Source: Diospyros lotus
Lineage: Eukaryota > Streptophyta > Magnoliopsida > Ericales > Ebenaceae
DNA: 64,000 nucleotides
Assembly (NCBI RefSeq): GCF_014633365.1
Contig: NC_068341.1
Location: 9,114,001 to 9,178,000, forward strand
Direction of reading: 5' to 3'
In this document: piece by piece, positions 35,701 to 48,125 of the stretch
How positions within the stretch are numbered: the stretch's first letter is position 1
Layout of the letters: every line of letters begins with the position of its first letter
Notes under the pieces: model-generated
The model's database searches: none
Seen by the model: only the letters and a program-made list of their open reading frames with translations
Told to the model about the DNA's origin: nothing
Program-made: the position numbers and the translations under genes

Positions 35701-38700
35701 TAGATAAAGATAGAAAGGGCATCCACCACTTTGAGAGGATCAGGGGAGGGTTGTGTTTGTTATTTGAATAAGAGAGTATTTGGCTTAGCTTTTTTCCTGG
35801 TCAAAGGGAGCTTCTAAGCTCCTTAACAGCTTAAATTTATTTTCTACCTGTTTGGCAAAATTGGAAGACCTTATAAGCTCCTCCAACAGCTTTTTTCAAA
35901 AGCTGATAGGAATTGCTATTTTTGGGGAAGCTTCAGAAAAAAGCTTTTGTTGAGTCGTTGACCAAGTAAACGACCAAAATGCCCTGACTAAAATCTAAGG
36001 CCCGTTCAGTTGTAGAAAATATTTTTTGTTTGCTAAGTCCAATTTTTTCTTGAATAATTGAATCTTTCATCAGAAAATAGAAAACTCAATTTTCTAATTT
36101 TTCAACTTTATACTATGAATTAGAAAACATCCTTTTTGATGTTTTCTAAGTTTTCTAAAAATGAATGTTATGGCTTTTTGAAACATAAAATGTTAGGATA
36201 TTTTTAGTTGTAAAATTGGAGTTGAAAACTATAAAATGTTTTCTAAAACTGAACAGAGCCTAAAATTTCTAGATAAATCCCTAATAAAAATATATCATAC
36301 ATATTTTATTTGTTTATAACATATGATGTATAATATATAATAAATAATGGATAATACATTATATTATCTATAATACATTATAGTTTATTAATAAATAATA
36401 TATTAAATATATATTATTTATGTAAAGTATATATGTCATATATTATTATAATATATTATCCATTATGTCTAATATAATATTATATGTTATTTATATACAT
36501 ATATGTCATATATATAATATATTATATTATCAAATCATAAGATTATTATAAAATCATTAGTCATAAAATTCTTTAAATTAATATATCACACATGTAATTA
36601 AAACTTTTAAGAAATTTATTAACTAAATATCAAAATTTTATTACTAAACCCAATGGATGTTATAGTTTGTCTCAAAATACAATTAAACTCATTTCGTAAA
36701 AATTGCATTCAAATAGCTTTATTTGTTAAAATAGTGATTTATCCTTTTTGGTCATTTTAATAATTTTGACATCTATTATAGCACATTTTATCCAAACACT
36801 TTAGCAGCTTATTAGCAAATAAGCTCTTAGAGTTTATGAGCTCTAGAACTTATAAGCTCCTATGATTTATGCTAATCCAAACAGGCTCTAAGTTTAAAGT
36901 CATCTTTTGGTTGCTTGGAAAGTTTCTGAGGTTGTCCTATATGTGGAGTGTAGAATCTAGAATTAAATGTGATTCATCTTGAATACTGAAGGTCTAAGTT
37001 TAATCTTTTAATCTTCTACTTGAACGTTTCTGTACAAGTAACTGTTTTCCAGTTTAGATATCCTAATATTTAACTTTTGACCCCTATACCATCAATGTTC
37101 TTACCTAGAAAAGTGTACAAATTTGAGCAGTAGCTTATGAATACATATCAAAGAAAGAGCACTTCAACACACTTGATGCTGTAAAGATGTTCTTATTGGC
37201 TATTTTGAGCAATAGGTTGCTCTCTCTCTCTCTCTCTCTCCCCATTTGAATTGTAGCTTATGATATGGATATGTAACGAAAGAGCACTCTGACATTACTT
37301 GATGCTATAAAGATATTCGTATTGGCTATTTTGAGCAATAGATTGCTATGTGTGTGTGTGGCTATTTTGAGCTATAGATTGCTCTCTCTCTCTCTCTCTC
37401 TCTAAATTTAAACAGTAGCTTACTATATAGATATCTAAAGAAAGAGCACTCCAACACACTTGATGCTGTAAAGATGTTCTTATTGGCTATTTTGAGAAAG
37501 ATCTCTCTCTCTCTCTCTCTCTCTCCATATTGTAGGCTATATCAACTTGGGGCTCCCGGAACAAAGTTGAATTCATTTCACTGTCATATACTCGGCATGC
37601 AGAGGATGTTCGAGAGGTAGTTTTCTTTTCTTATTGTTCTTGACATCATTCTTGTTCTTAGGCTTTGTTATCATTTGCTGCAGTTGACATTGGTGCTAGT
37701 GTTTAAATTTCAATGAGATATGAGAATCCAGTTTAATAAATTAGATTTTTATGCATGTGTAAACTCATGTTTGCTGATTTCAACAGCTCAGAAGTTTCGT
37801 GAAAGCTCATAATCTTCCTGAAACTCAGATATTGGCCAAAGTGGAGACAGTGGAGGTAATCTGGGAATTGACATTATCATTAAATTTCTGATGGAAATTG
37901 CAAGGTCTCTTTGCATAATCACTTTTGTAACTGCAGTGTTTTTAATTTTTTCTGTGTAAACTCATGATAAGTAGATTTTTCTATGTTTTTTCAGGGACTG
38001 AGACATTTTGATGATATCCTTCAGGAAGCAGATGGAATTATACTTTCTCGAGGGAATCTGGGAATTGACTTTCCCCCAGAAAAGGTTGTTTTTCAAGTGG
38101 AACTATCAAAATATTGACCGTAGACAATCCTTACCTTTTTCTTTATTAGTGATATCTTATTATTTCTTTTTAATTTTCAATAACAAGTGAAAAGTACTGT
38201 TGTAGTTTTAGTTTGTTATTGTTGTGGTGCTTAAAGATGCACTGGTGTTAGTATTTTCCGCAGGAGACCTACTCGGAGGGGCATCTTAGTGAGGCATCCC
38301 TTCTCAGGGTTAGGTTTCTCCTTTTAGTTGTGTGACTTGTGGGATTAGGTCACCTTTTGAAGAGATGGGATTTTCTACTGTCATAGCCATGAACGTTTTG
38401 TTTCAGCAGTCATGCTGCTAAATATGCTGCTTCTAATCTAGAGTGCTAAAAGCAATTGAACAAATAGTGGTTGACTGCGACTTCATTCAAAATATATTGA
38501 TGAGAGAAGACTATTCCCAATCATTTTGACATATAAAGATTAGTTAGCCATTATGCTTACTATAAGCTTTAGGGGCACATTTTTCTATGTTTTATAGAAA
38601 GATACATGATATACGTTCACGCTTGAGCTTTCAGAGAAATATTAAAAAGTTAATATATGAATGTTCAATTGGAATTGATCAGGGTTCTCACCATGCACAA

Positions 38701-41700
38701 CATGAGACAGAAGTAGAGGTGTAATCAATGGTGCTAACCCTTCTTAGAATTTTAAGGCCTCCTATTCAAAAAGTCTCATCTGACACTCATAAACATGTCT
38801 TTTGGCAATCACTCTGTTACCTTTATGACTTCTAATCCAATGTTCGGTAAAAGAATCAAGGAAATAAGTGTTGTCTGCCAATTTATACAAGATGCTTGAT
38901 GAGACTGAATTATACATGGCTGACCTTTTGAAGATTGATTATCAACATTCATTCCATGCTTTAGAGGGACTCTCTCTCTCTCTCTCTCTCAGTTTCATAA
39001 CAAGTTATGCACAATTCGTGTCCATACTTTGAGGTTGATGGGAAATGTAAAAATAGTATTTTTTATTTATTTTTTTGTGTGGGGCAGTCATCCAATCTTT
39101 GATACATACGTCCAAGCATACATAATATATATATTTGTGTAGCGCTGAGCTAGAGACTCTCTTCAAGGCGATTCCAACTATTTTATTTTCTTTTTCGTTT
39201 TTTTTCATCTAAAGAGTTTGTTGAAAGATAAAGATGCAACAACCAATCCTAAAGGATTGAGAAGCTGATCCGTGGATGAGAAGAGAGGAATAAGAGGAGG
39301 ATAACTCTCTCGAGTTATACTCATGCCGATCTTATATATTTGTAGATTAGTTAGAATTATTTTATCTTGTTATCTTGTGCTAAAGTTTAGGAGTTATCTA
39401 GTAGCTAAAGTTTAGGAGATAAGTTTGTATCAAACTAGGAATCTTGTATATTTAATTCTAAGCTTCTAATGGAAAAGTGGAGTACGATAGTATTGATTAA
39501 TCTATCGAATTTCTTCATGGTATCAGAGCTCGATTTTGAGTTTCTGTGGTCACCAATCATTTAGAGTTCTAATTGTAAAAGAACTCTCTAACTTGCGCCA
39601 TGGTTGATGATCAAACAGCCAGTACAGGGACTTATATTCCTCTTCCAACAAAGAGCAATCCGATCCTTGCAACCTCGTCACATTCTTCCACAGCCTTCGA
39701 TGGATCTTCCCTCTAGATTACTTTACACAAGCTGAATGGAACTAACTTTCGAGAGTGGTCCCAATCAATTATGCTTGTGATTAAAGGAAAAGGGAAGGTA
39801 GGCTATCTAACAGGAGAAATCGTAAAACCTAGCCAAGATTCAACAGCCTATGGAGTATGGGAAGCTGAGAATGCCATTGTCATGGCATGGCTAGTGAACT
39901 CAATGGAGTCAAAGGTAGGAAGAACTTACCTCTTTTACAAAACAGCAAGCGAGATTTGGAATGCGGTTCAAGAGATCTATTTAGATCTTGAAAATACCGC
40001 CCAAAGCTTCCAAGTTCGATCCACCATTCGATCAACAAAGCAAGGTAACAACACGGTAACTGAGTATTACAATACCTTGACTGAATTATGGCAAGAGGTT
40101 GATCTCTTTCATGAGATCTCATGGGAATGCTCGGCTAATGGAAGGAAGTATAACAAGATGGTGGAGAAAGAGAGAATATTTGACTTCTTACATGGTCTAA
40201 ATTCAGATTTAGATGAGGTAAGAGGACGATTGCTTGGAACTAAGCCCTTTCCCTCTATGAGAGAAGTATTTGCCGAAGTAAGAAGGGAGAAGAGTAGGAA
40301 GAAAGTGATGTTGCCTAGTGGTTCAACAAACGAAGGAATGCTATAGAATTCTGCCTTAAACATATCTCGTGGCCCGTCATCTATTACGACTAAGGGAGAG
40401 ATGCAGTGAGATAGGCAATGGTGTGACCATTGTAATAAGCCCTATCATACTAGGGACACCTGCTAGAAGCTTCACAGGAAACCATCCAATTGGAAACCAA
40501 GGAACCAGTGAAAAGGCGTGCAGTTCGCCTATGTGGTGGAATCTGAAAAAGGGAATTCAGCACCGGCACCAATCTCTTTCACCCCAGATCAACTAGAAGC
40601 CCTCCAGCAGTTGTTGAATCAACAATTGCTGAATCAAACCACTATGCAGAAGACAACCGAAAATATGGACAACAACAGCAACTAGGTGGTATCCTTAGCT
40701 AAACAAGGTAAGATCAGTCATTCTTTGTTCTCCAAAAGGCTGACCACAGGTGTTTAGATTATAGATACTAGTGCATCAGATCACATGACAGGTGATCTTG
40801 AAATTCTATCCAATTTTAAATCATGTGACCAGAATATCACTGTATTTATGGCTAATGGAACTAATACTTTGGTCCAAGGAAGGGGCACAACTTATGTAGC
40901 ACGGCTAAGATTAGAATCAGTTCTTTATGTGCCAAATTTGAGATGTAACTTGCTATCAGTAAGCAAGATTACTCAGGATAAGGATTGCTCAGTGATATTC
41001 TCTTCTTCTCATTGTGTTTTTCAGGACAAATCTTTGGGGAGGACGATTGCCAAAGCTGAAGAGAAGGGAGGTTTATATCAAATCGTCAATCTTGATTACC
41101 AAAAGGAGAGTAGGTCATTTGTTCAATCCTCTTTAGTTGCAGTTTCAGATTCTGATTTAATGTTATGGCATCAAAGATTAGGACACTCTAGCTTCGAGTA
41201 TCGTAGAGTCTTGTACCCTTCAATTTCTATCAATAAAATTCAGGATTTCTATTGTGAACATTGCATTCTTGCAAAACAAACTAAGAGCACTCATCCAAAA
41301 CAGTCCTACAAACTGTCTCAGCCATTTCATTTAATCCACAGTGACATTTGGGGACCAGCCAGACTTTCAAACCTAACAAATACTCAGTGGTTCATCACCT
41401 TCATTAATGATCACATACGAGTTTGTTGGGTCTTCCTCATGAAAGATAAATCTGAAACCTATATGGTTTTCAAACGGTTTCATCTCATGGTTAAGAATAT
41501 TTTCCAAACTTCCATTCATATTTTAAGAAGTGACAATGGTCGAGAATACTTCTCAAATGACTTTAACCATTATCTAAATGAGCATGGTATTGTTCACCAA
41601 AGCTCTTGCCCATACAACCCTCAACAAAATGGGGTAGCCTAGAGGAAGAACCGGCACTTACTTGAGACAGCTAGGCTCTTATGTTCACTCAATCAGTTCC

Positions 41701-44700
41701 ACATTCTTATTGGGGAAAGGCAATTCTTACAGCATCCTACCTCATAAATCGCCTTTCTTCGAAGACCTTGAACTATAAAACTCCCTTAAGTGTCTTCCTT
41801 GAAGCTTTCCCTCACTATTCCAGGGCCTTAAACACTCTTGTTCCTAAGGTCTTTGGGTGTACCTCCTTCGTACATCAAAACCAGTTAAATCCATCCAAGC
41901 TTGACCCAAAAGCACTTAAATGTGTGCTTGTTGGATACTCTCCTACCCAACAAGGCTATAAGTGCTATAACCCAACAACCCGTAAGTTCATTATTTCTTG
42001 TGATGTCACCTTCCTTGAGAATCAACCATTCTTCACAATACTACTCAAAATGAAAATCCAGTCCACAATTAGAGTACAGTCATCTCTGTGCCTCTTAATG
42101 CCCTTCCTAGTCTTACATCTACTGAAACTCATCAAAGGGAGGAGCAATAGGAGACTGAAATCTAGCAGGGTGATCAAGACCTGACTAAACCTCTAAAGGT
42201 TTATTCCAGAAGACCTAAAGCAGCTACTCTTCAGCCAACCAATCTGGAGGTAAGTCCAAGTCCAAACAAGACAGTTGATACTGATATCAATGTACAACAA
42301 TAGCTTGCTAATGACCTAAGTGTCCCAATTGCGTTGAGAAAAGGAAGAAGGATGTGCACCAAGCATCCTATTAATGATTCATCGGGTACTCAAAACTGTC
42401 TCCCTCTTTTAAGGCGTTTACTATCAGTTTAAACAGTGTAGCTGTCCCTAGAAACGTTTATCAAGCATTGTGGGATGAAAACTGGAAGATGGCTATTTTG
42501 GAAGAAATGACAGCCTTGGAGAAAAACGGTACATGGGAAATTATGGATCTTCCGAAGGGAAAGAAGGTAGTTGGCAGCAAGTGGGTATTCACTCTAAAGT
42601 ATAAATCAGATGGAAGTCTGGAAAGGTATAAAGCAAGACTTGTAGCTCAGGGATTTACTCAAACTCAAGGTTTAGATTATGAAAAAACATTTGCTCCCGT
42701 GGCCAAACTCAATTCAGGTCGGATTTTTCTGTCCTTAGCCGTAAACCTGGACTGGAAACTGCACCAATTGGACATCAAAAACGCCTTCCTAAACGGAGAT
42801 TTAGAGGAGGAGATTTACATGAGGATACCACCAGGGTTTGAGAAAGACAATACAAGAGATAAGGTATGCCGTAAACCTGGACTGGAAACTGCACCAATTG
42901 GACATCAAAAACGCCTTCCTAAACGGAGATTTAGAGGAGGAGATTTACATGAGGATACCACCAGGGTTTGAGAAAGACAATACAAGAGATAAGGTATGCA
43001 AATTAAAAAAATCTCTATACGGCATAAAGCAATCTCCTAGAGCTTGGTTTAAAAGATTTAGTAATACTCTATACAAGCTGGGTTATAAGCAGGGACAAGC
43101 GGATCATACTCTTTTTACAAAGATCAAGGAGGATGGTAGGAGAACAATTCTAATAGTCTATGTGGATGATATCATTATCACGGGAGATGATAATCAAGAA
43201 ATTGAGAAGCTAAAGAGCAGCTAAGGCAGGCCTTTGAAGTAAAAGAGTTGGGGGAACTGAGATATTTTCTTGGTTTGGAAGTTGCAAGAAGTAAGAATGG
43301 CATTTTTGTATCTCAAAGAAAATACACTCTTGACTTGCTAAAAGAGACGGGCAAATTAGGGTGTAAACCAGCAAGCACACCTCTAGAACCTAACTGGAAG
43401 AACAGAGAAGAAAAAGAAGAGCATCTAGTGGACAAAGGTATGTACCAACGATTGGTAGGAAAACTCATTTATTTGTCTCACACAAGACCAGATATTACCT
43501 ATGCCGTGGGTATTGTTAGCCAATTCATACATTCACCAACTAGGAGACACTTGGAAGCAGCTTATCACATTCTTAAATATCTTAAGGGAACACTAGGTAA
43601 GGGTCTTCTATTTACAAAAAGCCAAAACAGAGGTATAATAGGCTATGCAGATTCTGATTGGGCAGGTGCTATGGAAGATAGCAAGTCTACATTAGGCTAT
43701 TATACAAAATTATAGGGTAACTTGGTAACTTGGCGGAGCAAGAAACAACAAGTGGTAGCTCGCAGCAGCGCTGAAGCAAAATATCGCTCAAGCAATTTGT
43801 GAAATGGTATGGGTGGAAAGACTATTGAATGATTTGTCTATACCAATATTATCTCCTAAGTTTCTTTATAGTGATAGCAAATCAGCTATCAACATTGTCA
43901 ACAATCCGGTGCAACATGACTGGATGAAGCACGTCCGAATTGATCGCCATTTTGTCAAATAGGAGCTTGAGGATGGCAATATTAAGCTGACTTATGTCCC
44001 AACAGAAGAACAACATGCAGACATTTTGACCAAAGCAATGGGAAAACAAGGTTTTGAATATATAAGGAGCAAGCTGGGAATATTTGATATATATTCCTCA
44101 GCTTGAGGGGGGGGTGTTGAAAGATAAAGATGCAACAACCAATCCTAAAGGATTGAGAAGCTGATCCGTGGATGAGATGAGAGGAATAAGAGGAGGATAA
44201 CTCTCCCGAGTTATACTCATGCTGATCTTATATATTTGTAGATTAGTTAGAATTATTTTATCTTGTTATCTTGTGCTAAAGTTTAGGAGTTATCTAGTAG
44301 CTAAAGTTTAGGAGATAAGTTTGTATCAAACTAGGAATCTTGTATATTTAATTCTAAGCTTCTAATGGAAAAGTGGAGTACGATAGTATTGATTAATCTA
44401 TCGAATTTCTTCAGAGTTTGACCCCTCTCTCATTTTTTTGGTTTTTTTATTTGCATTTTGGAGTTTAAAGGACAATGAAGTGTTCTTAGTGATAATGATA
44501 CAAGACATAGACAGAGAGCTACAGAAGGCATGGATAAATTATATGTTAGCTCATATGGTTTGGATGAAAAAACTTGCGACCCCCATGTATTTAAAAAGTC
44601 AGCATATAAGCCAATCATATTCTGAAAAGAAGTGAAATATGAATGTATCTGTTAGATTTTAACAGTGCATATGGTTCATTTGCAAATTTAAACGATAGGA

Positions 44701-47700
44701 GGCTATTTGTTTCTCATGGAAACCACAAAGGGGTTATATGACTGATTTTTTTTCCTCGTCTCTTTACCAAATCTGCTAGGGATTGTTCACAATTAAGTGT
44801 GATATGAACTCTAGCTTTCCAACCATCTCTATCTAATGGCCTTATTGCTAAATTGAGTAAGAAATGATGACTTAACAGTTTTGTGTACTGTAAACAAACA
44901 CACTTTAATCGTTTTGAGTTGTTTTGGGACATTTCCCGCCAAGGAGCACAGTAATGCTGCAACAAGATACTATAATATGCAGGCCTCCTTACTCTGTGCA
45001 AAAACAGTTATGTGCTCTTTTCTCCAAGTGACTTCCTATTGATGATTTATTTATGGTATGTCTCTTTGTAGGTTTTCTTGTTTCAGAAGTATGCCATGCA
45101 TAAGTGTAATATGGTTGGGAAACCTGCCATAATTACTAGAGTGGTGGATAGTATGACTGCAAATCTACGGCCTACTCGTGCGGAGGCAACAGATGTTGCC
45201 AATGCTGTTCTTGATGGTTTTTAACTTCTTAACTTTGAATATTATTTTCTAGTTTAGTTAAACCTGTAAATTAATCTTTTCTTCTTGTGTATGTTTTGGA
45301 AGGTGCTGATGGTATTTTACTGGGACCAGAAACACTTCGAGGCCTATATCCAGTTGAGGCAATAAGAATTGTGGGAAGAATATGTGCTGAAGTAAGTATC
45401 TTACACACAATTTTGTGTGTTTAGATAATTGGAAAAAAATATCTCAGAAATTTACATAGGTGGTAGTTATCTGGGGTCTCCAATTTGAAGCACCATTATA
45501 TAATTTCCATAAGATCACATAGCAGAAAAATATGACCTTTATTTTGAATAAAGAAAAATATGACCTTTAACTTATAATATAGATGGTAGATCATTATTTG
45601 TGTGATCGAATAATTACAAATATTATCAGAAATTTGCAATCACATAAATGACATGGCAGCACAGAAGTGAGTCAGTAAGTTATCATAAGATCATAGGAAG
45701 GCAAAAGATGATTTAAAAACATTTAAAACAAAAAAAAGCATGACAGGGGCAATGTCTGCTTCAAATTCATCACATTGAAGGATGAGAAAATAAACATAAA
45801 TGAGAGAAAATGTGTGAGTTATTGCTGTGACGAGTCAAAATCACAAGTGGTAAAGTGTCTGTGAAGTCTTTTTTAGGTTTCAAATATAACTGCCACAATT
45901 TTATTTTATTGTTTTTGTATTATTGAAAATAGTTTCATATGCATATACCTTTTCACAACCTGCAGTTAATTTTATTTAGATTTAGTCTTCAATTTGAGGG
46001 TCCTAGTTAGATTCATCGACTATTTTTTCCCTTACTAAAAAATTTATATTTTTGTATCATTTTACCAATAGTTTGTTCCACCACATAAAGTCAAATTAAA
46101 AGTTTTTTACTGTACTAATCTGTCATAGTAGTATTGTGTCAGAAAGCTGAGCCTAACTTGATTATTTTGAAGATAGAATCGAGAGAATAGGAGCAATAGG
46201 GAGAAATGGGGAAGGATCAGACGGAATGAGAGAGAATAACAGAGAGATAGATGAAGAATTAGATAGGAAAATAGAGAGAGAGATAGGGAAATAGACGAAA
46301 GATAGGGAGAATTAGAGTGAAACCAAGAGAGATGGAGAATTTTAGAGAGAAGAAAATACCTTTTTAATTCATCCAAAGCATAATTGGCATTGTGGGATTA
46401 CAGTTTTATATAGGAAGCTAACCAACAGTTATTTGTAGCAGTTTCTACTCCTACACTAGAGGTAATTGCTCATAAACACTGCACAATTGTCACTAATCTA
46501 TAAATAACTAACTAATACAATTTTGCAGAAATAAAAATAAAATATAACTAGCCTAAATCGTGACATTCCCTCCCCCTTAAAGATTTCTTGTCCTCAAGAA
46601 ATCTCAGCGTGTAGCCCACTGCTTCAGCCAATCCCTGCGGCATCTTTCCCTTCTTCACCCTCATCCAATCCTTCCATATACAACAATTGTCCTTTGCACT
46701 AGTGGCCTGGATTGAATTTCTCTCCACACCTGTAGCATAACCCTAGCTGCCTCCTCTGGTCCATGGCCAAGGATTTTGCTGAAGTATTAACCCTAGGATT
46801 CTATTTTGATGTTGCAGTCCCCAAATTTCCTTCCAACTACTGACCTGTTGAAGGTTGAATTCCCGTTGGGATGCGGTGCCTTGTAAAGATTGCTTTCGAG
46901 GTCATTTCTTGTAATCTTGCCTTCTCGGCAGCTTGCTTGACAGTTGTAGGCTGTATCATCTTAACCACTGGCCTCAATTCATCATTAAGCCTGCTGATGA
47001 AACTAGAAACAAAATAATCTTCAGTCAAGACAAGATATGCATTCATCATTAGAGACCTCAATTCTTTGAAACGGGCTTGGTAGTCTATCACTAACGTTCT
47101 TTCTTAAACTTATTGAACTTCTCGATTGTGTCTATCATAGGTTTCTCACCAAACCTTACACAAAAGTCCTCCACAAAGTCTGCCCAATTTGTCTCATCTC
47201 TCACTTTGTTCCACCCTTGGAACCATGCATCAGCCATGTCTTTGAAGTAGGTTGTTGCAAGGTTTATCCTTTAACTTTCAGCTACTTGATAATATTGGAA
47301 AAATCTCTCACACCTCCTAACCCACCACCTGGGTTTAGCACCCTCAAACATGGGAATTTCTAGCCTAGGGAGGGGTGTGTGTTGGTGATTTGGGTAGGGT
47401 CCCCTTACCTGGATGGCCTGGTCTATTACTGGTTATTCCTTGTCTTCCGGTGACATGGAAGCATGAGGGGGGATGCCTGCTTGTGTCAAGATCGGTTCTA
47501 ACACAACTCTTGGAGGGAAATCTTCCAGCAGGCTGGCCTGAGGCATGTTGGAAAACATCTTCAGGAGCCCATCCAACTTCTGGCCTATGTTAGCCACTTC
47601 TCTTTCCAGCGACTGCATTGCTTCTCTGGTGGGAGCTTTGGTGGGGTAGTGTGCTCTTCCTGGCAACAGCTCAATTCTTCCTAGGTCTGCCACAAACCCA

Positions 47701-48081
47701 ACTCTATGGTGTCCAACCTTGCTTTTGTTTGCTTCATGTGGGTTCCCTCTGCCATTGCCTTGGTCGTTTCTTCTATCTTATTCTGACAGGCAATGAAATT
47801 GCTTCCAAAATTTCAGTAACCACCACTTATCTTCTACCAGAGCTGGTGGTTGCCTCTGGTTCATCTCCAAAAATTGGTAACTGCAACTGCTAGGGTCATC
47901 GGATTCCAGCTGAGAACTGGGTGCTCTAATACCAATTTGTCAGGAACCCGAGCCTGACTTGTGATTATTTTGAAGATAGAATCAAGAAAATAGGAGAAAT
48001 AGGGAGAAATAGGGAGAAACAGGGAAGGATCAAACAGAATGAGGGAGAATAACAGAGAGAGATGGAGAATTAGACAGGAAA

Positions 48082-48125
<44 letters not shown>

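Larger units (their letters stand above)
39219..44413 (+). mobile_element. Copia-type LTR retrotransposon, degenerate, in pyruvate kinase intron 9
   Basis: The 5195-bp element has 299-bp LTRs (39219-39517 and 44115-44413) starting TGTTG and ending TTCA. It is flanked by a 5-bp target duplication gagtt (39214-39218 and 44414-44418). A primer-binding site tggtatcagagc follows the 5' LTR and a polypurine tract precedes the 3' LTR. The internal region encodes gag, zinc knuckle, integrase, reverse transcriptase and RNase H in Copia order, with several stops and a frameshift, so it is not autonomous. It sits in the same orientation as the host gene. The two LTRs differ at only three positions by eye (about 1 percent), so the insertion is recent. 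Confidence 0.95.

Noticed and set aside
39771..43715. Treating the Copia open segments as separate host genes
   Set aside because: They lie between matched LTRs with a target duplication and in the order gag, integrase, reverse transcriptase, RNase H, so they belong to one damaged element.
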